From: Mycobacterium sp. SMC-4
Lineage (GTDB): Bacteria > Actinomycetota > Actinomycetes > Mycobacteriales > Mycobacteriaceae
Direction of reading: 5' to 3'
DNA: 64,000 bases
Assembly: GCF_025263265.1 (NCBI RefSeq)
Contig: NZ_CP079869.1
Coordinates: forward strand, 2,418,001-2,482,000
A program made the translations under genes and the position numbers. Positions 41,591-50,781 of this stretch are shown here, in pieces; the first letter of the stretch is position 1, and each line of letters begins with the position of its first letter. Under the pieces are notes generated by a model, which was not told the origin of the DNA, did no database searches, and was given only the letters and a program-made list of their open reading frames with translations.

Positions 41591-43088
41591 CAATCCCGTC
41601 GGCGACGAACTGGTAGTCGTCGATCGGGAAGCGGCGGCTGCGCCAGTACGCCTCGAGCGTGCTGGCGGGCCGCAGCGGAACGTCGCCGTGTTCGTCGAAG
41701 TAGTAGCTGTTGGCCAGCCGACAGCTGTCCTGCCAGAAGATCTGGCGGTGCCGTTTGCGCATCATCTCGGCGAAAAAGCGCTCGTTGGCCTCTGCACGCA
41801 CTTCCACTCGGGTCGCCCCGCGCTGCTGCGCCGTGCGAAGGCAGCGCACGATGTGGCCGGTCTGTGCTTCGATGAGCGCGAAGTAGGACGAGCCGACGTA
41901 GCCGTATGGGCCGAAGACGGTGAAGAAGTTCGGGAATCCCGGGATGCTGACGCCCTCGTAGGCCTGTAGCCGGTTCTCGTGCCAGAACTGTGCCAGCGAG
42001 CGGCCCCCGCGGCCGCGGACCGGGAACGTCGGCACATTGTCAGGATCCATGACCTTGAATCCGGTCGCCAAGATCAACACGTCGACCTCGCGGAGCGCGC
42101 CGTCGGTGGTGACAACACCCGATCCGGTGATCGTGTCGATGGGTTCGGTGACCAGATCGACGTTGTCGCGGTTGAACGTCGACAGATAGGTGTTGTGAAA
42201 CCCGGGTCGCTTGCAGCCGACGGCGTACCGCGGTGTCAGCTTGTCCCTGGTCTCGGGATCGTGCACCTGCTTGCGCAGGTAGGCGCGGCCGAGCCGGGAC
42301 ATCCGCTTGGCCATCGGGTTGACGGTGAAATACTGGGCGGCCAGTGGGAACGTCAACTCGACATAGGCCTGACTGATCATCCGCTGCAGCGTGCGGCCCA
42401 GCGGCAACCGCATCAGCGCCCGCGCCGCGGCCGGCAGCGCTACGTCGAATTTCGGGAAGCACCAGATCGGCGTGCGCTGAAAGACCGTGAGCTGCCCGGC
42501 GACCGGGGCGATCTCCGGAATCACCTGCACCGCTGACGCTCCGGTACCGATGACCGCGACACGTTTGCCGCACAGGTCGAGGTCGTGATCCCAGCGCGCG
42601 GTGTGCACCGTCGCCCCGGTGAACGCGTCCACCCCCGCGATGTCGGGAAGCTTGGGCACCGTCAACACGCCGCTGGCATTGATCAGGAAGCGCGCGGTGA
42701 TCAGCTCACGCTCTGCACCGCGTTGCAGCTCGATCTGCCAGAGACCCTGGTTTTCTTGATAGTCCGCTCCGCTCACCCTCGTGCCGAAGCGGATCCGTGA
42801 CCGCAGGCCGTATCTGTCGACGCAGCGTGTGGCGTACGCAGCCAGTTCACCGCCCGGCGCGTAGGTACGTGACCAGTCGGCGCTCTGCTCGAACGAGAAC
42901 TGATAGGAGAACGACGGAATATCCACCGCGATACCGGGATAGGTGTTCCAGTACCAGGTACCGCCGACGTCGTCGCCCGCCTCGACGACGAGGTAGTCAG
43001 CCAGGCCCGCCCGGTCGAGCTGGATCGCAGCGCCGATGCCGGAGAAGCCGGCACCGACGATGACGGTGTGGTAATCGGGGCCTGTCAT
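41574..43088 (-). CDS. Flavin-dependent Baeyer-Villiger-type monooxygenase (Rv1393c type)
   Basis: 504 residues. FAD-binding GAGFSG (residues 12-17), BVMO fingerprint [16 protein letters not shown]-binding [10 protein letters not shown] and the ATGFK near the C-terminal third are all present. It inserts oxygen beside carbonyls or oxidises hetero-atoms; the substrate is unknown. ATG 43088 follows a GAGGAGGA ribosome site; a longer in-frame reading to 43781 enters the esterase gene and is a shadow. It is probably co-transcribed with the upstream esterase 13 bp away, a natural pair because BVMO products are esters. Confidence 0.92.
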   Translation of the reverse strand: MTGPDYHTVIVGAGFSGIGAAIQLDRAGLADYLVVEAGDDVGGTWYWNTYPGIAVDIPSFSYQFSFEQSADWSRTYAPGGELAAYATRCVDRYGLRSRIRFGTRVSGADYQENQGLWQIELQRGAERELITARFLINASGVLTVPKLPDIAGVDAFTGATVHTARWDHDLDLCGKRVAVIGTGASAVQVIPEIAPVAGQLTVFQRTPIWCFPKFDVALPAAARALMRLPLGRTLQRMISQAYVELTFPLAAQYFTVNPMAKRMSRLGRAYLRKQVHDPETRDKLTPRYAVGCKRPGFHNTYLSTFNRDNVDLVTEPIDTITGSGVVTTDGALREVDVLILATGFKVMDPDNVPTFPVRGRGGRSLAQFWHENRLQAYEGVSIPGFPNFFTVFGPYGYVGSSYFALIEAQTGHIVRCLRTAQQRGATRVEVRAEANERFFAEMMRKRHRQIFWQDSCRLANSYYFDEHGDVPLRPASTLEAYWRSRRFPIDDYQFVADGIATPQP

Positions 43089-43101
43089 CGGTCCTCCTCG
43101 G

Positions 43102-44022
43102 TCAGGCCAGTGCGTCGCGCAATGCGCGCAGTCCGCGTTGGACCGCGTCCGTGGCGGCGGGGACCACACCGGCGTAGCCGAGGTAACCGTGCACCAGCGA
43201 TTCCGCGTTGTGAAGTTCGACCGAAACCCCGGCGCCGGACAACAGTTCGGCGTAGCGCATGCCGTCGTCACGAAGCGGATCGTGACCGGCCACCGCGATA
43301 TACGCCGGCGCCGTGCCCGCCAGATCCCCGCGCGCGGGCACGAGTGTGGCCGGCGGCGGGGAGAGTTCTCCGTCGCCGAGGTACCAGCGGGTGAATCCCT
43401 TGCAGGCGTCCAGGGAGAGAATCGGAGCCTCGGCGTTCTCGACGAACGAGGGCAGCGACGTATCGAAGGTGGTCGAGGGGTACCACAGCAACTGCATCCG
43501 CAGTGCCACCCCGGCGTCGCGGGCCAGCTGGGCAATGACCGCCGCAAGGTTTCCACCCGCGGAATCGCCTGCCACAGCAACGCGTTGGGAGTCGGCTCCG
43601 AGCTCCTCGGCGTGCTCGACCACCCACTGTGCTGCCACCCAGCTGTCCTCCACAGCGGCCGGGTAGGGGTGCTCGGGCGCGAGGCGGTAGTCCACCGACA
43701 CCACCACCGCGCGACTACCGACGGCGTGGAGCCGCGCGATGGTGTCGTAGGTGTCCAGATCACCGACCGACCATCCGCCACCGTGAACGAACAGCACCAC
43801 CGGCAGTATCGGCTGCTTGGTCGGGGGTCGGTACACCCGCACCGGGATCGGGCCGGCCGGTGAATCGATCACCCGGTCCTCGGCTTCGACTTCTGGGTGC
43901 AGATCCTGGCGAGGAAGATCGCGAAACCGCCGTCGGGCATCGGCCGGTCCACCATCGGTGGTCAGCTGGAACGGAACGGCCTCGAGCACCTTGTGCAGAA
44001 TGGGATCCAACTCCACGGTCAT
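43102..44022 (-). CDS. HSL-family alpha/beta hydrolase (LipH/LipI-like)
   Basis: 306 residues of the hormone-sensitive-lipase family. The oxyanion motif HGGGW is at 80-84, nucleophile Ser154 in GDSAGG, the acidic residue in AGHDPLRDDG and the His in ESLVHGYLGYAG. No signal peptide. Equivalent by position to M. tuberculosis lipH/lipI (Rv1399c/Rv1400c), with one copy here. ATG 44022 is supported by TACCGT six bases upstream; readings to 44433 overlap the divergent gene. Likely hydrolyses short-chain esters, perhaps those made by the adjacent monooxygenase. Confidence 0.9.
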   Translation of the reverse strand: MTVELDPILHKVLEAVPFQLTTDGGPADARRRFRDLPRQDLHPEVEAEDRVIDSPAGPIPVRVYRPPTKQPILPVVLFVHGGGWSVGDLDTYDTIARLHAVGSRAVVVSVDYRLAPEHPYPAAVEDSWVAAQWVVEHAEELGADSQRVAVAGDSAGGNLAAVIAQLARDAGVALRMQLLWYPSTTFDTSLPSFVENAEAPILSLDACKGFTRWYLGDGELSPPPATLVPARGDLAGTAPAYIAVAGHDPLRDDGMRYAELLSGAGVSVELHNAESLVHGYLGYAGVVPAATDAVQRGLRALRDALA

Positions 44023-44028
44023 GCAGCC

Positions 44029-44034
44029 ACGGTA
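44029..44034 (-). promoter_or_regulatory. -10 box of leaderless LipH-like gene
   Basis: Minus-strand TACCGT, six bases, then ATG 44022. Confidence 0.45.
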
Positions 44035-44100
44035 CGCACGCAGCCTGGTGGCGGTCGAGGTAAACCCCCGTTGCGGGTCTGAGTGGCCGACAATGAGGGC

Positions 44101-44928
44101 ATGCGACGCCCCATCACACTTGCCCCGCTGACCGTGCTCGAACTCGGTCCTGACGAGTTGGTCGCGTGTGCTGCCCAGGCCGGGTACGACGGCGTCGGCC
44201 TGCGGTTGATCCGTGCGACTGAGCAGGAGCCGCTGCGTCCGACGATCGGCCGTACCGCGCTGATCCGTGAGACGCGGCGCCGCCTCGACGACACCGGCAT
44301 GTTTGTGCTCGACGTCGAGGTGCTGCGGCTGCGTCCCGAGACCCGGGTGCGGACCGACTTCGGCCCGCTTCTGGAGACCGCCGCCTACCTTGGCGCGAGC
44401 CAGGTGCTGGTCACAGGTAATGATCCCGACCATTCGCGGTTGGCTGACAACCTGAGCGAACTCGGGCTATTCGCCGGTGAATTCGGTCTGACGCCGAACC
44501 TGGAGCCCATGCCCTGGACCACGGTGGCTGACCTCGGTGCCGGTGCCGCCATCGTGGCGCGGTGTGCCGGTGAGAAGGTCGGGCTGCTCGTCGACGCACT
44601 GCATTACGACCGCGCGCAGACGACGCCCGCCGAGTTGGCGACGCTACCCGCCGAGTGGTTCCGTTATGTCCAGATCTGCGACGCGACGCTGCCGCGACCG
44701 GACTCTGTTGACGAGCTGCGCTATCAGGGCCGCAATGCGCGGATGCTGCCCGGTGAGGGCTGCATCGATCTGGTGGCCATGCTGCAGGTGCTGCCGCGCG
44801 TACCGGTCAGCATCGAGTCGCCGGTGCTGTGGCGAGCTCCGGCGGGAGTACGGGCCCGCGCCGCCCTGCGCGCGGCGCGGCGCGTCATCGCGCGTGCCGA
44901 GGCCGAACGGATGGCTCTGTCAGCCTGA
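44101..44928 (+). CDS. Sugar-phosphate isomerase/epimerase-type TIM-barrel protein
   Basis: 275 residues of the xylose isomerase-like/AP endonuclease 2 TIM-barrel superfamily. Barrel strands are recognisable: LELGPDELVACAAQAGYDGVGLR, FVLDVEVLRL, ASQVLVTGND, LTPNLEPMP (Glu metal ligand), VGLLVDALHYDR (Asp/His) and RYVQICDA. ATG 44101 has GAGGG upstream; GTG 44083 in frame is an alternative. Its stop overlaps the convergent flippase-NRPS gene by 9 bp. It may supply a sugar or an inositol-like precursor for the neighbouring glycan pathway, but nothing in the sequence shows this directly. Confidence 0.78.
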   Translation: MRRPITLAPLTVLELGPDELVACAAQAGYDGVGLRLIRATEQEPLRPTIGRTALIRETRRRLDDTGMFVLDVEVLRLRPETRVRTDFGPLLETAAYLGASQVLVTGNDPDHSRLADNLSELGLFAGEFGLTPNLEPMPWTTVADLGAGAAIVARCAGEKVGLLVDALHYDRAQTTPAELATLPAEWFRYVQICDATLPRPDSVDELRYQGRNARMLPGEGCIDLVAMLQVLPRVPVSIESPVLWRAPAGVRARAALRAARRVIARAEAERMALSA

Positions 44929-47900
44929 TCCGGCCGCGGCACCCTGCGAGCGTGCGGCGGCCAGTAAGTCCGCCACCCGCGCCACGTGAGGTTCACGGAT
45001 CACCGAATCGTGGTCACAACCGATGCGTTCGATCTGCAGTTGGCCGGTCAACACCTGTGGCCAGGCCCGCACGTCATCGAGATTGAACTCGCTGAGCACC
45101 AGCAGGGTTGGACCGGAATACGGCCTCGGACGGTGCAGTCGCCCCACCCGCACGCCCACCTCGCGTAGCGCGTCCACCTTCTGCTCGACGCTGTTGCCGA
45201 TGATTCCGGCCAGTGGCAGACACAACCGGTTTCGCCACAGTGTGGTGGCGTCGATCGGATCCTGTTGCAGCAGTGTCGATGCCGCATCGGGCACAGCCCG
45301 TCGCGCGGCGCGTACGGTCCGCGGCGGCAGGAACGGATCGAGCAGCGTGACCAGGGCGACCTCGTGACCGCGGGCCATCAGCCTGTTGGCCACGTCAAGG
45401 GTGATGAAAGCTCCCAGCGAGTGGCCGACCAATGTGTAGGGTCCCGACGGCTGAATCTTGACCAGGTCCTCGACATAGCGGCGCGCGGCGCGCGCGACTG
45501 TCCAATCCGGGAACCCGCGGTTTTCCAGACCGTGTGCCTGAAAGGCGACCACCGCGGTATCGGGCGGAATGCGATCGGCGAGTGGAACGAAGGACAGCGC
45601 CGAGGCTCCGGCACCGGCAAAGCAGAACACGGTCTCACGAGTCTGACTGCCGGGAGCGCGTAGCACCACCGTGGTCGGAGCAAGCCGGGTGCCGCGCTGT
45701 CCGGCATGTCCATTTCGGCGCGCATCGACCACCGTGGCGAACTGCGCCACCGTCGGTGCTTTCGCCAGATCCGACGGCGCCAGCACCACCTGGTGCTGTT
45801 CGCCCACGACGGTGACCATCTGCAGCACGTTGAGCGAATCCCCACCCAGCGCATAGAAATTCTCGTTGCGCCCGACCTCCTCGAGTCGCAGGATCTGCGC
45901 CCACGCCTGTGCGATCTGGGTTTCGGAGCCCGGATGGGTAGGTTCGATCGGTCCGCGCGTCGGGGCCGGCAGCGCCGCGCGGTCGACCTTCCCGCGCTCG
46001 TTGCGGGGAAGCGATTCGAGCATGACGACGTGGGTGGGGATCATCCAAGCCGGCAACCGGGTGTGCAGCGCAGCGCGTATCACCGCCACCGCGGGAGTTC
46101 GAATGCCCGGCGCCGGGGAGACGTAGCCAATCAGGGTTGCCGATTCCTCGGACTGGTCGGCGACCACGAGCGCCTCCCGGATCCCCGGGCAGTCCAGCAG
46201 CGCCGCTTCGACCTCAGCCGGTTCGACCAGGTAACCGCGGACCTTGATCGCAGCGTCCATGCGCCCCAGCACGATCAGGTTGCCGTCGTCGGTGATGCGC
46301 GCTCGGTCGTTGGTCACAAATGTGGTGGTCCCGTCGGGGTTGTCGACGAACGTGGTGGCAGCCGCTTCGGGTTTGAGATAGCCCGCGGCCAGGTGGCGCG
46401 AGGTGACGGTCAGACGTCCCTTTTCGTCGATATCCAGGGTCTTGTGTGGAACGGCTGTGCCGGCCGGGACCACTCCCGCCGGGATCTCGTCGGAGGGCCA
46501 GATGTCGAAGTGTGCGATGCCCAGGGTTTCCGACGAACCTACCCAGTTGGTCAGCACAGCACGGGGCGCGAGCGCGCGCGCCCGCCGAATGACGTTGCTG
46601 TACACCGGTTCTCCGGTGGTCACGATGCGTTCGACAGCGTCGAGGCGCCGACCGTCGGCCACCTCGGTGAGTGACTGCAGCAACGATGGTGTGCACATGA
46701 GAATGTCGACCTCGCCCAGTTGGTCGAGGATCGACTCGGGGGACTGAGTGCGTGGGTCGATCGCGGTCATCTGCGCCCCCGACAGCAGCGTGCCGATCGC
46801 GACATTGAGCCCGGCGGCGAAGCTGACGGGCATACACAGCGCCACTCGGCGGCCCTCGGTGATCCCGAACCTGTCGCGATGCAGAATCCAGTCGCTGAGC
46901 CACGTGCCGTGGGTGTACAGCACCGCCTTCGGTTCTCCGGATGAGCCGGAGGTGAATTGGATGCTGGTGATCGTCGGCACCTGGGGTGCCCGGTCGATTC
47001 TGCTGTCGGCAATCGGCGTACGGCCGGCAGGATGCAACGATTCGGATGCAAACACGCTGTCGAGCGGCACCGCGGAGGCCTCGTCGACCACCACGGTGTC
47101 CAGGGCGTAGCCCTGTTCGGTCAACACATCGGCGATGCGGCGCATCCGGTCCAGTGGCAGGCCGGTGTCCAGCGGCACCAGTGGCGCGCCGGCAGCGAAG
47201 CTGCCCAGGATCACCGCGGCGGTGTCGGGATTGAGGCCACCGATCAGCACCACTGGGGCGTCGGGGCGCACCCGCGCGCGCAGGGCGCGCGCCCACGTGC
47301 TGGATGCGGCCTGCAATCGGCCGTAGCTGATCGAACCCTCACCGGAGTGCAGCGCAAGATGTTGGGCGTTCACCTCGGCAACCTCGGCGAAGCGTTGTGT
47401 GACCGAGTCGTACGTGATCGGGTTGACCTGTGAATAATCAGGGCGGGCAGGCGCTTTGGCCACTGATACGTCCAGCGTCTGGCCACTGCTGGTCCTGGCG
47501 ACCTTGCGAAGCAGCAGTACGGCCGGTCCCAGGACGATCACAGTGGTCAGCAACTCGGCTGCCAGGTAGGTGTAGGCGACCGCGTTGATACCCCAGGTCG
47601 GGGTGGTGAGGATCACTCCGGTGACGACCACGATGCCGAGCACCAGCTGTGCAGTGACCGCGAGACGGAGCCTGCGCTGTAGGCGTGCCAGCGCGGTGTA
47701 GACGGTCACCAGAGCCACCGATGGCAGGGTCAGCGCCATGATGCGGATCAGCGTGGTGCCGTGTTCGGCGTAATCGGGACCCAGGATGCCGAGAATCCAT
47801 GGCGCGCTGAATTGCAGTGCGATGCAGCCACCGAGAGCGGCACCGCCACACAACAATACGAACCGCTTGGTGCATGCGCGAAGATCCGCGCCCGGGGTCG

Positions 47901-48747
47901 ACGCGGTGGCGATGAACGGCGCCGCCGTTGCGCCGATCAACACTCCCACCGTGTTGACCACCAGCCAGCACATCGAAAAGTACGCATTCATCTCGGTCCC
48001 GAGCTGGGCCACCACGACCAGCGGCACCAGCAGCGGGATGGTCACCGAGACCGCATTGATCGTGTAGGAGCTGGCGAAGAACTTCACCAGTTCGCGGCGG
48101 TCGGGAAGCGTCGAGGTGCCGTGGTGGCGGGCGGTCTCCCGCCGGATCACCACGATGGCGATGATGGCGGTGATCACCGCCGCCGGTACGACCCACGACC
48201 ACACGATCGCTGCGCCGGTCGACAACGGGATGAGGGCCGCCACCGCGATCAGCTTCGCGGTGGATTGGCTGATGTTCTTCGTTGCGATGGTGCGGGCCCG
48301 GCCCAGGCCGATGAGTACCTGATCCTGCAGGGCGTAGACCGCCAGCACTGCGACGAACAGCGGAAAAACCAGTGTCTCGAAAGTCGTGGGAAACAACTGA
48401 GATCGAGGACCGGCCAGCACGAAGATGACTCCGAAGATCAGTGCGGCACCCACGACGAATGAAGTGCCGGTGCGCACCAGAGGCGCAGTGCGTGCTCCGG
48501 CCAGCGGCAGAAAACGCTCGTAGAGGCTGCCGAGGCTGAAGTTGGCGAGGATCGCGATCAGGCCGGCCGACGAGATGATCGCCGACGCGCGGCCCACCTC
48601 GGCGGTCGAATACCCGCGCGCGGCCACAGTCCAGAACACGAAGCCCAGCACCCCGGTCGCTGCGCTGGAGGTCATCACCGCCACGATGTCCACGCCCAGC
48701 CCCCGACCCGCACGGTTGCGGTGGGAGATGGCTGCGGTGGTCGGCAT
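44920..48747 (-). CDS. Flippase - adenylation - carrier - thioesterase fusion protein
   Basis: 1275 residues with an architecture I do not recognise from any named protein. Residues about 18-418 form a polytopic Wzx/MATE-type oligosaccharide flippase (about 12 spans, from GVDIVAVMTSSAATGVLGFVFW to AVLLLRKVA). After a short linker, residues about 455-930 form an NRPS-like adenylation domain: A3 TSGSSGEPK at 599-607, A5 NWVGSSETLG at 734, A8 GRMDAAIKVRGYLVEPAEVE at 828, A10 Lys920 in NERGKVDR. A carrier domain follows (LGGDSLN, phosphopantetheine Ser971), then a type I thioesterase (GHSLGA Ser1110, Asp1137, His1246). The usual substrate-amine Asp of A domains is Ala644. ATG 48747 has GAGGA upstream; an earlier in-frame start at 48798 is less likely. 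It is divergent from the glycosyltransferase operon. Inference: it activates an acid that decorates an exported glycan or lipid. Confidence 0.85.
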   Translation of the reverse strand: MPTTAAISHRNRAGRGLGVDIVAVMTSSAATGVLGFVFWTVAARGYSTAEVGRASAIISSAGLIAILANFSLGSLYERFLPLAGARTAPLVRTGTSFVVGAALIFGVIFVLAGPRSQLFPTTFETLVFPLFVAVLAVYALQDQVLIGLGRARTIATKNISQSTAKLIAVAALIPLSTGAAIVWSWVVPAAVITAIIAIVVIRRETARHHGTSTLPDRRELVKFFASSYTINAVSVTIPLLVPLVVVAQLGTEMNAYFSMCWLVVNTVGVLIGATAAPFIATASTPGADLRACTKRFVLLCGGAALGGCIALQFSAPWILGILGPDYAEHGTTLIRIMALTLPSVALVTVYTALARLQRRLRLAVTAQLVLGIVVVTGVILTTPTWGINAVAYTYLAAELLTTVIVLGPAVLLLRKVARTSSGQTLDVSVAKAPARPDYSQVNPITYDSVTQRFAEVAEVNAQHLALHSGEGSISYGRLQAASSTWARALRARVRPDAPVVLIGGLNPDTAAVILGSFAAGAPLVPLDTGLPLDRMRRIADVLTEQGYALDTVVVDEASAVPLDSVFASESLHPAGRTPIADSRIDRAPQVPTITSIQFTSGSSGEPKAVLYTHGTWLSDWILHRDRFGITEGRRVALCMPVSFAAGLNVAIGTLLSGAQMTAIDPRTQSPESILDQLGEVDILMCTPSLLQSLTEVADGRRLDAVERIVTTGEPVYSNVIRRARALAPRAVLTNWVGSSETLGIAHFDIWPSDEIPAGVVPAGTAVPHKTLDIDEKGRLTVTSRHLAAGYLKPEAAATTFVDNPDGTTTFVTNDRARITDDGNLIVLGRMDAAIKVRGYLVEPAEVEAALLDCPGIREALVVADQSEESATLIGYVSPAPGIRTPAVAVIRAALHTRLPAWMIPTHVVMLESLPRNERGKVDRAALPAPTRGPIEPTHPGSETQIAQAWAQILRLEEVGRNENFYALGGDSLNVLQMVTVVGEQHQVVLAPSDLAKAPTVAQFATVVDARRNGHAGQRGTRLAPTTVVLRAPGSQTRETVFCFAGAGASALSFVPLADRIPPDTAVVAFQAHGLENRGFPDWTVARAARRYVEDLVKIQPSGPYTLVGHSLGAFITLDVANRLMARGHEVALVTLLDPFLPPRTVRAARRAVPDAASTLLQQDPIDATTLWRNRLCLPLAGIIGNSVEQKVDALREVGVRVGRLHRPRPYSGPTLLVLSEFNLDDVRAWPQVLTGQLQIERIGCDHDSVIREPHVARVADLLAAARSQGAAAGSG

Positions 48748-49036
48748 CGGCTGAGTCCTCGTGGCGGCGTGCAGGAGACCTGGTATGCGCTGGCACACCG
48801 GTGATGGGTGCGGCCGGATCGGCCGAGGGACGACGATACTCCATGGGGGGAGGTTTGCTTAGGCTATCCAAAGTTGTGGCGCTCGTCATAGTGACGTGGC
48901 GTAGCCGACCGCGGCGCCGCGCAGTTCGATAGTGTCCCTCATCAGTCTAAGGGCCGTGTTTTCAGCATACGGTCTCTACAAACGTGTTCATGTTCATGGC
49001 ATAGTGAAATGCTATCTGCCTCAGGGGGTTTGAGAC
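48748..49036. promoter_or_regulatory. Divergent control region of the glycan locus
   Basis: 289 bp without a gene, clearly AT-richer than its surroundings from about 48850 on. It holds an imperfect inverted repeat GGCATAG...CTATctGCC (48998-49020), a GTTCAT tandem (48986-48996) and, on the minus strand, a possible -10 TAGACT near 48945. These should serve both the fusion gene and the glycosyltransferase operon. No clear -35/-10 pair could be assigned. Confidence 0.4.
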
Positions 49037-49855
49037 GTGACAGAGATTGCACCCGACTCGCAGGTGCATATCCGAGCAAAGATGAACGAGTATCTGTACC
49101 CCCTCGACGAGGAGACTGGGGCCACCCACCGGCCCACCGTCACGGTGGTCCTGCCCACCCGCAACGAAGCTCGCAACCTGCCTTATGTCGCCGAACGGAT
49201 GCCACCCGTCGACGAGATCGTGGTCATCGACGGTGGCTCGGACGACGGCACCGCCGACGTGGCGCGTGCCTTGTGGCCGCAGGCCGTGGTGATCGAGCAG
49301 ACCCGAAGCGGCAAGGGAAATGCGTTGGCATGTGGTTTCCGGGCGGCCACCGGCGACATCATCGTGATGATCGACGGCGACGGGTCGACCGACCCGGCCG
49401 AGATTCCGCTTTTCGTCGCAACGTTGGTCGAAGGGGCCGACCTGGCCAAGGGTAGTCGGTTCGCCGGCGGCGGCGGAAGCGACGACATCACCCATATCCG
49501 CAGGTTGGGAAACAAAGGTCTGAACTGGCTGGTCAACCAGATCTTCGACACCGATTTCAGCGATCTGTGCTACGGCTACAACGCTTTTTGGCGGCGCAAC
49601 CTCAGCTGCCTGAACCTACCGCCCGTCGAAGCCGCCGAACCGCAGTGGGGCGACGGATTCGAGATCGAGACAGTGATCAACGTGCGCGCCGCCCGCAGCG
49701 GATGGCTGATCCGCGAGGTGGGTAGCTTCGAAGGGCCACGAATCTACGGTCGCAGCAACCTCAATGCGGTCACCGACGGCATGCGCGTGCTGCGTACGAT
49801 CCGACGCGAACGCCAAGAGCACCGCGCGCTGCGCGCGGTCGTCGCCACCGGTTGA
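49037..49855 (+). CDS. GT2 glycosyltransferase, DPM1-like
   Basis: 272 residues. GT-A fold of family 2: VTVVLPTRNEARNLPYVAERM, VIDGGSDDGTADVA and the DXD site DGDGS at residues 113-117, followed by KGSRFAGGGGSDD and the LCYGYNAFWRR acceptor region. It resembles dolichyl/polyprenyl-phosphate sugar synthases but lacks C-terminal membrane spans, so it should act on the inner face of the membrane, perhaps making a polyprenyl-phosphate sugar. First gene of the operon; GTG 49037 has AGGGGG upstream. Ends one base into the next ATG. Confidence 0.87.
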   Translation: MTEIAPDSQVHIRAKMNEYLYPLDEETGATHRPTVTVVLPTRNEARNLPYVAERMPPVDEIVVIDGGSDDGTADVARALWPQAVVIEQTRSGKGNALACGFRAATGDIIVMIDGDGSTDPAEIPLFVATLVEGADLAKGSRFAGGGGSDDITHIRRLGNKGLNWLVNQIFDTDFSDLCYGYNAFWRRNLSCLNLPPVEAAEPQWGDGFEIETVINVRAARSGWLIREVGSFEGPRIYGRSNLNAVTDGMRVLRTIRRERQEHRALRAVVATG

Positions 49856-50781
49856 TGCTCACCTCGGTCAGTATCAGTGTGGTCATCTGTTGCTACACCA
49901 CGAAACGCCGTCGCGTCCTGGGCGCGGCGCTGGAGGCTGCACATGGGCAGCTCACGCCCAGTGACGAATTGATCATCGTCGTCGACGGCAACGACGAACT
50001 GCTCGCCGACCTGAGCGCCTGCCGTGGCCCATCGATCATGCTGATACCCAACGAGTTCGACCGCGGTCTCTCGGGTGCGCGCAACTCCGGGCTGCGCAGG
50101 TCGTCCGGCGATGTCGTGGTCTTCCTCGATGACGACGCCGTGCTGCGATCCGGCGCGTTGGAAGCCGTGCGCGTCGCCTTCGCCGATCCCTCGGTCACCG
50201 CGCTCGGTGGGGCGGTGCACGCGGACTGGCGCGACGGCTCCGAGCCGCGCTGGTTTCCGCCGGAGTTCGGGTGGGTCGTCGGTTGTGACTACCGGGGTCT
50301 GCCTTCTGATGGTTCCGCCATCCGCAACCCGATCGGCGCAGCGATGGCGGTGCGCCGTCAGCAGCTCAACCAGATCGGTGGGTTCAGCACGGCCCTCGGG
50401 CGCACCGGCACGGTGCCGACCGGCTGCGAAGAGACCATGATGGGCATCGAACTCGTGCGGCGCGACCCCCGGGCCCGCATCATCCGGCGTACCCGGTTCG
50501 CGGTGTCGCATCACGTTCCCCGGGATCGAGCCACGTTGTCCTACTTCGTCAGCCGGTGTTTTCACGAGGGACGTAGCAAGGCCGTGCTGGCCTCGCTGTG
50601 CGGGCGGTCCTCGTCGCTGGCCAGTGAACGTTCCTACACGATGAGAACTCTTCCGTCGGGACTATGGAGGTCACGGTGGCGACTGACCAGAATGCTGGCC
50701 CTGATACTCGGACTGACGGTCACCACGTCCGGGTATCTGTGGGGATCGATCGGCGCAGGCCGGCAGAGGGGCGCACAGTGA
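49855..50781 (+). CDS. GT2 glycosyltransferase with C-terminal membrane helix
   Basis: 308 residues. SISVVICCYTTKRR starts the GT-A fold, FDRGLSGARNSGL and the acidic DDD (92-94) in FLDDDAV form the nucleotide-sugar site, and GCEETMMGIELVRR carries the catalytic-base region. Residues about 275-297 form one transmembrane helix (MLALILGLTVTTSGYLWGS), anchoring it to the membrane. ATG 49855 overlaps the upstream stop; a TTG at 49852 is possible. GTGA overlap with the next gene. Confidence 0.86.
   Translation: MLTSVSISVVICCYTTKRRRVLGAALEAAHGQLTPSDELIIVVDGNDELLADLSACRGPSIMLIPNEFDRGLSGARNSGLRRSSGDVVVFLDDDAVLRSGALEAVRVAFADPSVTALGGAVHADWRDGSEPRWFPPEFGWVVGCDYRGLPSDGSAIRNPIGAAMAVRRQQLNQIGGFSTALGRTGTVPTGCEETMMGIELVRRDPRARIIRRTRFAVSHHVPRDRATLSYFVSRCFHEGRSKAVLASLCGRSSSLASERSYTMRTLPSGLWRSRWRLTRMLALILGLTVTTSGYLWGSIGAGRQRGAQ

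Noticed and set aside
43089..43781. N-terminal extension of the monooxygenase to 735 residues
   Set aside because: It overlaps the esterase gene in another phase, while ATG 43088 has a strong ribosome site and starts the FAD domain.
47438..48889. 483-residue minus-strand frame in another phase of the fusion gene
   Set aside because: Arg/Gly-rich nonsense composition; the flippase membrane helices belong to the other phase.
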